DNA from: Acidobacteriota bacterium
GTDB taxonomy: Bacteria; Actinomycetota; Acidimicrobiia; Spongiisociales; UBA5794
Direction: 5' to 3'
NCBI GenBank assembly: GCA_004356175.1
Contig: SMXV01000044.1
Coordinates: 1-11,831 of the forward strand
Length of the DNA stretch: 11,831 nucleotides
The translations under genes were made by a program, and so were the position numbers. The first letter of the stretch is position 1. Each line of letters begins with the position of its first letter. The notes under the pieces were generated by a model. It did not search any database, was not told the DNA's origin, and saw only the letters and a program-made list of their open reading frames with translations. Of the stretch, positions 1 to 6,831 are shown piece after piece.

Positions 1-290
1 ACCATGTCCCAGTCGTCCACCGTGCCATCGGTCGGTTTAACGTAGTAGTAGATGTCGTCATAGTCGATTGACTCGAGCCTGCCACCGCCGCCCCAGGTTG
101 GATTTGGCTTCGCGAGGAATCGCTTGTAGGCCTTCAGACGGAACTTGAGCATCCACTCAGGCTCGCCCTTCATGTCAGACATCTGACGAATCAGATTCTC
201 GTCAAGGCCCTTTTCTGGTTTGAAGACAGGTTTTTCCTCGTCCGACCAGCCAAGCTGATACGAACCGAGATCAATGTCGACGGTTGTCAT
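1..290 (-). CDS. sufB: SufB, Fe-S cluster assembly scaffold (N-terminal part, cut by window edge)
   Basis: The first 96 codons of SufB, the scaffold subunit of the SufBCD complex that builds iron-sulfur clusters in the cytoplasm. The N-terminus carries family hallmarks: the segment around EPEWMLKFRLKAYKRF, followed by PTWGGGG and then DYDDIYYYVKP. The gene continues past the left edge, so the core beta-helix and the sufD/sufC/sufS genes usually downstream are not visible. The ATG at 288-290 is chosen because AGGAG lies 5 bases upstream (296-300) and family similarity starts soon after it. The gene on its upstream side is an acetyltransferase, not the SufR/Rrf2-type repressor often found beside actinobacterial suf operons. 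Identity is very likely; only the N-terminus can be judged. Confidence 0.92.
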   Translation of the reverse strand, partial: MTTVDIDLGSYQLGWSDEEKPVFKPEKGLDENLIRQMSDMKGEPEWMLKFRLKAYKRFLAKPNPTWGGGGRLESIDYDDIYYYVKPTDGTVDDWDM

Positions 291-295
291 GATTG

Positions 296-335
296 CTCCT
301 TCGAACAATTGCACTACGCGGCTAGTGGAATCATA
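296..335 (-). promoter_or_regulatory. Candidate sufB promoter (-10) and ribosome binding site
   Basis: Reading the minus strand, TATGAT at 335-330 is a good -10 hexamer and AGGAG at 300-296 is a strong Shine-Dalgarno site 5 bases before the sufB ATG. The -10 sits beside the near-palindrome ATATC-A-GATAT (333-343), which could be part of an operator. No convincing -35 box is seen at 16-18 bases (TACCGG at 358-353 is weak). The predicted leader is about 30 bases. The ribosome site is reliable; the promoter is tentative. Confidence 0.4.
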
Positions 336-556
336 TCAGATATACCGCGGGACCGGTACATAACTCTCCCCGGACTGTCCACGGGCCAAACCGCGGGCTG
401 GTTTCGGACGTTCGTGGTGCGACTCGCCCGGATGGCTACGAGTGGGAGTGGGGGAAGACCGAGCCACCCGGGACGAGCCGCAACTCATACTCATACAACG
501 TCGGAGACGGCGACCGTGTTCCCGATCCTCGGTCTAGGAGCATGGGTCGCTCCTAG
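326..556 (+). pseudogene. Possible coding relic in the sufB upstream spacer
   Basis: This spacer (291-552) holds no intact gene, but one plus-strand frame stays open from 326 to the TAG at 554-556 and reads like real protein in its second half. From about 428 it encodes PDGYEWEWGKTEPPGTSRN, then SYSYNVGDGDRVPDPRSRS. The end loosely recalls the Y-x-Y...PDPRS stretch before the catalytic domain of TreZ-type GH13 glucan hydrolases. The frame has no ATG or GTG start in its first 70 codons, and the stop falls before any catalytic region. It could be a decayed fragment or a chance open frame; I favour neither strongly. Confidence 0.2.
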
Positions 557-557
557 A
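533..557 (-). terminator. Perfect 9-bp hairpin at the acetyltransferase stop codon
   Basis: TCTAGGAGC (533-541) pairs perfectly with GCTCCTAGA (549-557) around a 7-base loop. On the minus strand the stem begins at the TAG stop of the acetyltransferase gene (553-555), the place expected for a terminator. No U-tract follows on either strand, so it would be a tract-less terminator of the kind proposed in actinobacteria, or a 3' mRNA-stabilising stem. Confidence 0.5.
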
Positions 558-1797
558 ACACTTCGTTGCACCACGGGGCGCGTGCTGTGTGGAACAGGTC
601 GTGAAGGAGGGCGACGCTTGTGGCATCGCCCCTCACCCTCGACCCAGAGGCGTAGGCGTGTGCATCTCCACCCCCGAGATAGAGAGCACCAAGAACATCA
701 ATATCAAGCTCAAAGTCGGCGTCCTCCATGTAAGTTTCACCAGTGGCGCGTTCCACGGACGCCACGCCATTGTTGACAACCATCTCATAGACACCCTCTG
801 CTTCAGGCCTGAATGGACTCGCGACGGAGAAGCGAAGAGAGCCGTCTCGCTCATAGGTACGAGCCTCGAGGGCAACGACGACATCCAGTAGAACAATCCA
901 CAACGCATCGAATGTCGCCGCAATTGAGACCCGCCTCGGTGCCACGACTTTCATAGCAAGGGGATCGTCGATTGGAGAATTCCAGTACCTGACGTTCGGG
1001 CAGCCATCGACATGCGTGACATAGTGCCAAAGCGCCGTGTGTGCCCGATCGGAAGCCGCCACCAACTCGCTGATATGAACCGTTCCGTTGGCGTGACCAT
1101 CATCGGCCTCACTCGACTGCTGGCGATAGATCACATACCCGTCCGGACCGTCAGGCCCGTCGTGAACAACGACACGCCGTGAAGTCTTGCCGCGCTTGGT
1201 CCAGTCCGCATCGTTGAGGGGACCTGCCTGCCACCAGGTGTCGTCGCGTGCAAACACGCCAGGAGTTCTGGCGCACACATCGTCAAAGATGGGAGAAATA
1301 ATGTTCAGCGCCTCATTGACGTCGACTCTCCTCACTCTGCCAATCTCGATTTCATCTCGAAAACGGATACGGCTGCCGACCATCTTCACGGTGTTCGAGA
1401 ACGTCGAAGCACCGTACCCATATCGACCGTACAGGCTCGACTCAGACGCCCAGAGCCCAGCAATCGCATACCCGTTGGCCACCGCTGTATCGAGGTGAAC
1501 ACGCATCATCTCATTCATCAAACCCATCCGACGATGGGTTGGGAAAACGGTGACGACGGTTGTCCCCTCCATCGGAAGATGCCCTCCCGGAACGGTAACT
1601 TCAAGGTCGAGCCCTGCGAACGTTCCGACTATCTCGTCACCATCGAAAGCGGCGAGCGTCCGTTCCGGCGGCAACATGGCCTTTGCGGAATCCACGAAGC
1701 CGTCACCGGGAACATCGTCGGAGAACCCTTCGACGAACGCCTTTGCGAACGCTGGGTATTCCTCCTCGGTTACGGGTCTGTAGACAATGTCCGCCAT
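553..1797 (-). CDS. Eis-like GNAT N-acetyltransferase with C-terminal SCP2-like domain
   Basis: A 414-residue protein of the Eis family (enhanced intracellular survival), acetyl-CoA-dependent enzymes that acetylate amines such as aminoglycosides or protein lysines. Length matches the family (about 400). The N-terminal GNAT domain has the acetyl-CoA binding core VVTVFPTHRRMG (81-92). SLYGRYGYG (121-129) places Tyr123 where M. tuberculosis Eis has its general acid Tyr126. A second, degenerate GNAT-like region follows. The C-terminal SCP2-like domain opens with DALWIVLLDVVVALEARTY (297-315). The chain ends in Phe414, as Eis ends in Phe402, whose terminal carboxylate acts as catalytic base, so the enzyme looks active. 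The ATG has no clear Shine-Dalgarno site; a TTTAAG 8 bases upstream could be a -10 of a leaderless transcript (weak). It is transcribed away from the oxidoreductase gene at 1871. The natural substrate cannot be told. Confidence 0.88.
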   Translation of the reverse strand: MADIVYRPVTEEEYPAFAKAFVEGFSDDVPGDGFVDSAKAMLPPERTLAAFDGDEIVGTFAGLDLEVTVPGGHLPMEGTTVVTVFPTHRRMGLMNEMMRVHLDTAVANGYAIAGLWASESSLYGRYGYGASTFSNTVKMVGSRIRFRDEIEIGRVRRVDVNEALNIISPIFDDVCARTPGVFARDDTWWQAGPLNDADWTKRGKTSRRVVVHDGPDGPDGYVIYRQQSSEADDGHANGTVHISELVAASDRAHTALWHYVTHVDGCPNVRYWNSPIDDPLAMKVVAPRRVSIAATFDALWIVLLDVVVALEARTYERDGSLRFSVASPFRPEAEGVYEMVVNNGVASVERATGETYMEDADFELDIDVLGALYLGGGDAHAYASGSRVRGDATSVALLHDLFHTARAPWCNEVF

Positions 1798-1870
1798 GAG
1801 TGCAGCTTAAAGGGCGTCGTCGACGGTTCGAGTAGCCGGTATGGTCTGGGAATCCGATCGAGGAGCCACA
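1798..1870. promoter_or_regulatory. Divergent promoter region between acetyltransferase and LLM oxidoreductase
   Basis: A 73-bp spacer between two divergent starts. On the plus strand TATGGT (1840-1845) is a plausible -10, and GAGGAG (1860-1865) is a strong ribosome site 5 bases before the ATG at 1871. That ribosome site is what selects 1871 over the in-frame ATG at 1841. On the minus strand only a weak TTTAAG lies 8 bases before the acetyltransferase ATG. No convincing -35 box is seen on either strand. Confidence 0.4.
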
Positions 1871-2650
1871 ATGACAGACGTGCGCGTCGCCGTCCAACTT
1901 CATCCGCAGCATGCCGAATACGCCGACATAAGACGGGCATCCTCTCAGGTCGAGGAGCTCGGTGCAGACGTCGTGTACAACTGGGACCACTTCTACCCGC
2001 TCTATGACGGGAAGCCCGACGTGAACGTCGGCAAACATTTAGAATGTTGGACGATGCTTGGCGCATGGGCAGAGTCAACAGAGAAGATCAAGTTCGGAGC
2101 GCTGGTCACCTGCAACAGCTATCGCAACCCCCAGTTGCTTGCAGACATGGCGCGCACCGTTGATGTCATTTCGGGCGGGAGACTCATCTTCGGAATCGGG
2201 AGTGGATGGTTCGAGAAGGACTATGACGAGTACGGCTACGAGTTCGGAACGGCTGGCGGCAGGCTACGCGCCCTCGATGCAGCAATGCCAATCATTGTCG
2301 ACCGGCTCAAGAAGCTCGACCCGCCACCCACCGGAAAACTCCCGATCCTGATCGGTGGTGGAGGCGAGAAGGTGACCCTTCGCATCGTTGGCCAATTCGC
2401 CGACATCTGGCACGGGTTTGGCAGCCCAGAGACCTTCAGCCACAAGTCAGCAATCCTCGACGACTGGTGTGTGAAGGCGGGAAGAGAACCATCAGAAGTC
2501 GAACGGTCCGTTTCGCTTGAACCGAAATTCATGGACAAGGCGGACGAGTATGTCGCAGCTGGCGCCCACGAACTCGTACTCGCACTCAATGGGCCAGACT
2601 ATGACATGGGTTCTGTTCGAGAACTGATCAGTTGGCGCGATAGCCGCTGA
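1871..2650 (+). CDS. LLM-class F420-dependent-type oxidoreductase
   Basis: A 259-residue luciferase-like monooxygenase (TIM barrel) of the actinobacterial group that normally uses reduced coenzyme F420 rather than FMN. Visible hallmarks are VYNWDHFYPLY (35-45) near the N-terminus, GALVTCNSYRNPQLLADMART (76-96), SGGRLIFGIGSGWFEKDYDEYG (101-122), GGRLRALDAAMPII (129-142) and a glycine loop LPILIGGGGEK (157-167). Such enzymes transfer hydride to or from a small organic substrate in the cytosol; the substrate cannot be read from sequence. The start is fixed by GAGGAG 5 bases upstream. The 3' end overlaps the convergent flavin-protein gene by 23 bases. At 259 residues it is somewhat short but complete at both ends. 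Cofactor choice is inferred from similarity; subfamily function is unknown. Confidence 0.88.
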   Translation: MTDVRVAVQLHPQHAEYADIRRASSQVEELGADVVYNWDHFYPLYDGKPDVNVGKHLECWTMLGAWAESTEKIKFGALVTCNSYRNPQLLADMARTVDVISGGRLIFGIGSGWFEKDYDEYGYEFGTAGGRLRALDAAMPIIVDRLKKLDPPPTGKLPILIGGGGEKVTLRIVGQFADIWHGFGSPETFSHKSAILDDWCVKAGREPSEVERSVSLEPKFMDKADEYVAAGAHELVLALNGPDYDMGSVRELISWRDSR

Positions 2651-3275
2651 TTGAAGGCGGCACCGCAAGGCCCCCCTCAAGGTCGGGATCAGGCTCTGGA
2701 GTACCGGCAACGGTTCTCAGAGGAATGATGCCTGCCCAGATACCGCTATTCATGTCTTCGGGTTCGTCGACCGGTGGACCTGTCCGTACCTTTGCAGAGG
2801 CCTCCGAGATGTCGATGGCGATGAGTCGTGTGCCTTTGTTCTCTTTCTCGTTGGGTCCTCGAATCTCGTCCGACCTGCCGGGGATCACGTGGTTGACGAT
2901 CGCTTCGAATGCAACGTCCCGTTCGGCTTGATCGGTAACACGTCTCGGTTTTCCGAACACCATGACGCTGCGATAATTCATTGAGTGGTGGAACGCTGAT
3001 CGAGCCGCAACGATGCCGTCAACAATCGTGGCCGTAACACAAATCTCGACCTCGTCCGTCGTCCCCATGAGTTGACTCGCCGGAGAACCATGGAGGTAGA
3101 GAACATCCCCGACCCGCGCGTGAATCGTAGGAATCACGATGGGCCAGCCATTGGCCGTCGAAAAACCCACGTGGCATATCAGGGCTTCGTCGAGAATGCT
3201 GTGGATGACGTCGGCGTCATATACGCCGCGATCCCTTGAGCGCTTGACGGCGGTCCTGTCTGAGAGAGGTTGCAT
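2628..3275 (-). CDS. Pyridoxamine 5'-phosphate oxidase-like flavin-binding protein (NimA-like, COG3467 type)
   Basis: A 215-residue split-barrel flavin protein of the COG3467/NimA-like group. It shows the group's pattern: DRTAVKR (6-12), RGVYDADVIHSILDEALICHVGF (16-38), LYLHGSPASQLM (59-70), and the most conserved block SAFHHSMNYRSVMVFG (93-108), followed by ASAKVRTGPPVDEPED (159-174) and a WAGIIPL segment near 180. Relatives bind FMN or F420 and are often annotated as nitroimidazole resistance or general flavin-nucleotide-binding proteins; the physiological reaction is unknown. The start lies 16 bp after the stop of the ABC gene at 3292, so it is probably the last gene of the five-gene cluster. 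Its ribosome site is weak (GAAGAG about 12 bases upstream). Its last 23 bases overlap the convergent LLM oxidoreductase gene, another flavin/F420-type enzyme. Confidence 0.87.
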   Translation of the reverse strand: MQPLSDRTAVKRSRDRGVYDADVIHSILDEALICHVGFSTANGWPIVIPTIHARVGDVLYLHGSPASQLMGTTDEVEICVTATIVDGIVAARSAFHHSMNYRSVMVFGKPRRVTDQAERDVAFEAIVNHVIPGRSDEIRGPNEKENKGTRLIAIDISEASAKVRTGPPVDEPEDMNSGIWAGIIPLRTVAGTPEPDPDLEGGLAVPPSISGYRAN

Positions 3276-3291
3276 CCGACGATGCTACTCT

Positions 3292-5067
3292 TCACTGAGT
3301 GCCACGTTGCCACACTTCAACGAGCTCCCTGTAGCGATGCGAGCTCTCGATCAGCTCTGTGTGTGTACCTTGCGCAATGACCTGGCCAGCGTCGATCATG
3401 ACGACCCGGTCGGCGCGTTCCGCAGATCTGATTCGGTGCGCAATGACGATTGAGGTCCGTCCCGCGAGGAGTACGCGCAACGCGCCCTCAACCTGAATCT
3501 CAGTCTCTGGGTCGAGGTTGGACGTTGCCTCGTCGAGCACGATCACCGTTGGGTCAGCGAGAAAGGCTCTTGCAAGCGCAACGAGTTGGCGTTCACCGGC
3601 AGAGAATCTTCCGCCACGCTCACGCACCTCGGTTTCGAAGCCATCAGGCAGCGATCTCACCCAGTCGTCGATCCCCATTGCACGAAGCACGTTCCATATA
3701 GCCTCGTCTGTGGCCGTGGGATCGGCGTATCTCAGATTCGACCGCAAGGTACCAGCAAACAGAAACCCGTCCTGGGGAACGAGCGCGAGCATGTCTGCGC
3801 GAGAACGAGCAGTCACGTTGACAAGGTCGACATCATCGAGCAGTACCAAGCCAGAATCCGGGTCGTAGAAACGCATGATCAGTTTTGCAATCGTCGACTT
3901 CCCTGAACCGGTCTCCCCGACAATCGCGACTCTCTCACCCGCATCAACTTTCAACGAAATGTCGGTGAGGACCGAAACGTCAGGCACGTAGGAGAAGGAA
4001 ACGTCCACTAGCTCGACGACACCGGCGGCATTTTCGGGTATGTCGAATGCGCCTGGCCTGTCAGCTATCACCACGGGTTCGTCCATCAACTGGAACAGCT
4101 TGGAGAGTGCCGCAAGTGCTGATTGCAGCAGGTTGTACACGTTCGACAGGTTGATTATCGGCTGGAAGAACCAGTCGAGGTACAACAAGAACGCCACGAG
4201 CGTGCCTAGCGTCATCGTGCCGTCAAGCACCCGCCGCGCACCGATCGCGAGCGCTGCTACAAGGGCAACGGTTCGAAGGAACGCTACCACAGGGAAGTAC
4301 CACGAGATGGCCCGCGCGGCTGCCATGTTTGCGTCAAAGTACTTTTCGTTCACCCGACCAAAAGTCGATGCCTGAGCCGACTCCTGAGTAAAGGCCTGGA
4401 CAACACGCACACCGGTTATGCCCTCCTGAAGTGATGCGAGTACCCGCCCGATTCGTTCTCGTACCTGGTCGTATGCCCTGCGTGCCTGTCTCTGGAACAC
4501 CACCGATACAGCAACGAGGACTGCGACAACTGCAAACACTGCGCTCGCCATCTGCCAGTCGACAAGCGCAAGGGCAAATGCCACACCAACGACTGACAGC
4601 AGATTCGTCAATGCCATGACCGCACCGTCAGACGCAAACTCCTGCAACGATTCCACATCCGAGGTCATCCGTGATACAAGTACGCCGCTCTTTGACCGCG
4701 AGAAGAACCCCATATCGAGTTTCAGCATCTGTGCGAACACTGCTGATCTGAGCCGAACAAGATACCGCTCTCCGACCAACGCAACACTCCACTGCGATAT
4801 CGCCCCAGCGCCGTACTGAACCACAAGCAGTGCCATGAAGACGGCAGCGGAAGTGAGAATCGCGGACTTGTCGCCCAGTGCAATCCCGTTGTCGATACCA
4901 CCCTTCACGACGAGAGGACCCAAAAGCCGGACAATTGTCGCAAGAAATGTGACGACAATCGTACCGAGCATCTGCCACTTGAGATCGGGGGCAATGCGTG
5001 CTGCACGCATCAGGAGCCGCCCAGGCTGCTCAACGTTGTAATCCCCAGCAGACGAGATGAACTTCAT
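3292..5067 (-). CDS. ABC exporter half-transporter, catalytic-Glu subunit with non-canonical signature
   Basis: A 591-residue type I ABC exporter: six-helix transmembrane domain (about 30-320) fused to an ATPase domain (about 345-585). Walker A is GETGSGKST (384-392), the Q-loop Gln is 432, Walker B ends LDE with Asp512 and catalytic Glu513, the D-loop is SNLD (516-519) and the H-loop His is 544. The signature reads FSAGE (488-492) instead of LSGGQ. The partner encoded just upstream has the reverse defect, the standard layout of heterodimeric exporters such as TM287/288, BmrCD or TmrAB. Its ATG lies inside the stop of the partner gene (ATGA, 4-base overlap), so the two are probably made in fixed ratio by coupling. 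The substrate is unknown: drug, lipid and peptide exporters share this architecture. A flavin-protein gene follows after 16 bp. Confidence 0.95.
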   Translation of the reverse strand: MKFISSAGDYNVEQPGRLLMRAARIAPDLKWQMLGTIVVTFLATIVRLLGPLVVKGGIDNGIALGDKSAILTSAAVFMALLVVQYGAGAISQWSVALVGERYLVRLRSAVFAQMLKLDMGFFSRSKSGVLVSRMTSDVESLQEFASDGAVMALTNLLSVVGVAFALALVDWQMASAVFAVVAVLVAVSVVFQRQARRAYDQVRERIGRVLASLQEGITGVRVVQAFTQESAQASTFGRVNEKYFDANMAAARAISWYFPVVAFLRTVALVAALAIGARRVLDGTMTLGTLVAFLLYLDWFFQPIINLSNVYNLLQSALAALSKLFQLMDEPVVIADRPGAFDIPENAAGVVELVDVSFSYVPDVSVLTDISLKVDAGERVAIVGETGSGKSTIAKLIMRFYDPDSGLVLLDDVDLVNVTARSRADMLALVPQDGFLFAGTLRSNLRYADPTATDEAIWNVLRAMGIDDWVRSLPDGFETEVRERGGRFSAGERQLVALARAFLADPTVIVLDEATSNLDPETEIQVEGALRVLLAGRTSIVIAHRIRSAERADRVVMIDAGQVIAQGTHTELIESSHRYRELVEVWQRGTQ

Positions 5068-6821
5068 GTCTTCAGCTCGGTCCGCGCCGCAAGTACATCA
5101 ACGTACCGCTCGACTGTGTCGAGTAGAACGTCGTGAGGAGCGAATGCAACAACCCTGCCATCTTCGATGAACACGACATTGTCAACAAGCGCAAGGGTTG
5201 AAGTTCGATGAGCGACGATAATCGTCGTGCGTCCGGACATGACCTGTCTCAGAGCTTCCTGAATCTCAGACTCAACAATCGCATCGACCGACGACGTTGC
5301 GTCATCGAGTATCAAGATTCTCGGATCCCTCACGATGCCTCTGGCGAGGCTGATACGCTGCCGTTGGCCACCCGACAACGTCGAACCCCGCTCCCCTACA
5401 ACCGTTTCATACCCATCGGGAAACGAACAAATGAAGTCATGCGCTCGTGCAAGCCTCGCTGCTGCACGCACCCTCTCATCGGACGCCATCGGATCACCAA
5501 CTCGAATGTTGGCTTCAATCGACGTTGAGAACAGATAGGACTCCTGGAACACGACAGCAACCTCGCTGCGCAGCTCGTCGAGCCTCAGGTCGCGTATGTC
5601 GACACCATCGATCGTGATTGAACCGGCATCAACGTCATAGAACCGTGGAATGAGATGAGCTATCGTCGATTTGCCTGATCCGGTGACACCAACAACACCG
5701 ACTGACGTCCCGCCAGGGATCGTGAGGTTCACGCCGCTCAGAACCGCTGTGCCATCCGGATAGGCAAACGAGACGTTCTCAAACCGAATCTCGCCTCTGC
5801 CCGGTTTCAACGTCTTCGGGTGCGATGCTTCGATGATGTCGGGCGCAGTAACCAGCAGCGCGTCGATGCGTGAAGCCGCTGCGGCAGATCGGGGAAGATT
5901 GGCGAAGAACCAACCCGTGATGAGGAGCGGCAGCACCATCACCGCGAGATACTGGGTAAACGCCACGAACTCGCCAAACGTCATCTGACCGTCGACAACG
6001 CGAATTCCACCCACCGCCAATACCGCAACGGTTCCCATCGCTGGAATTATTTCGAAGAGCGGTCGATAGATCGCGCGCTGTTTCGCCATGCCCAACGCAG
6101 CCGAATAGATCGTCTCAGCTTGTGCATCCGCTCTGTCGCGTTGCTGAGCCTCCTGCCCATAACTCTTGACAACCTCGATTCCGGCAACGGTCTCCTCAAC
6201 AACGTGCGACAAATGGGAGAGGCGTTCCTGGAGGTCGAACGAGAACCCGACAACACGGTTCGCGAACTGTCCTGAGGTCGCAAGAAGAGCAGGAACCATG
6301 AGAGCAGCGGTGAGGCCAAGCACAGGATCGATGAGTACGAGGACGATCGTGACGACGAAAAACATGACGAGGTTCGCAAGCGTGATGGGCGCCATGGCGA
6401 GGATGAGCCGAAGCTGGCTGAGATCCGACGAAGCCCGCGCCATCAGCTCACCGGTGGATGTCACATCATGGAACGAGAATGCCATGCGTTGGATGTGGGT
6501 GAAAATGTTGTTTCGGAGATCCGCCTCGGCGCGATACGAGACCTTGAACCCGAAGTAACGCCGCACAGAAATACCGATTGCCTGCACAAATCCTGCAATC
6601 AGAATCAATACCAGAAGAGGCCAAACGGCGGACATTCCCTGCCCCGTCAGGATCTCGTCAATGATCCGGCCCACGAGGTACGGCATCGTGATCACCATCG
6701 CCATCCAAATTAGTGCGCCAACGATCGAGAGGGCGACGATGGACCGAAACCGAACGAGGACGGACCACAACAGAGCGATTCCGACCTTTAAATCGGTCAG
6801 GCGAGAATTTTCGTCGGGCAT
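5064..6821 (-). CDS. ABC exporter half-transporter, degenerate Walker B subunit
   Basis: A 585-residue type I ABC exporter with the transmembrane domain at about 20-310 and the ATPase domain at about 343-575. Walker A is GVTGSGKST (378-386), the Q-loop Gln is 426, the signature is canonical LSGGQ (482-486), and the H-loop His is 538. Walker B reads ILILDD (502-507), so Asp507 replaces the catalytic glutamate. With the partner's FSAGE signature this makes one degenerate and one competent ATP site in the heterodimer. The start is uncertain. The open frame extends to 6932 inside the YihY gene, but family similarity begins at MPDENSRLTD, so I choose the ATG at 6819-6821, 10 bp after the YihY stop; a GTG at 6828-6830 is possible. 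Neither has a convincing ribosome site. Confidence 0.94.
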   Translation of the reverse strand: MPDENSRLTDLKVGIALLWSVLVRFRSIVALSIVGALIWMAMVITMPYLVGRIIDEILTGQGMSAVWPLLVLILIAGFVQAIGISVRRYFGFKVSYRAEADLRNNIFTHIQRMAFSFHDVTSTGELMARASSDLSQLRLILAMAPITLANLVMFFVVTIVLVLIDPVLGLTAALMVPALLATSGQFANRVVGFSFDLQERLSHLSHVVEETVAGIEVVKSYGQEAQQRDRADAQAETIYSAALGMAKQRAIYRPLFEIIPAMGTVAVLAVGGIRVVDGQMTFGEFVAFTQYLAVMVLPLLITGWFFANLPRSAAAASRIDALLVTAPDIIEASHPKTLKPGRGEIRFENVSFAYPDGTAVLSGVNLTIPGGTSVGVVGVTGSGKSTIAHLIPRFYDVDAGSITIDGVDIRDLRLDELRSEVAVVFQESYLFSTSIEANIRVGDPMASDERVRAAARLARAHDFICSFPDGYETVVGERGSTLSGGQRQRISLARGIVRDPRILILDDATSSVDAIVESEIQEALRQVMSGRTTIIVAHRTSTLALVDNVVFIEDGRVVAFAPHDVLLDTVERYVDVLAARTELKT

Positions 6822-6831
6822 TGCGGTCACG

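Noticed and set aside
350..532. Possible structured RNA in the GC-rich sufB upstream spacer
   Set aside because: No tRNA, RNase P, SRP RNA, tmRNA or riboswitch core could be recognised, and apart from the hairpin at 533-557 no strong pairing stands out.
1841..1870. Earlier in-frame ATG for the LLM oxidoreductase
   Set aside because: It lacks a ribosome site, overlaps the probable -10, and the extra residues are not family-like; GAGGAG directs the start to 1871.
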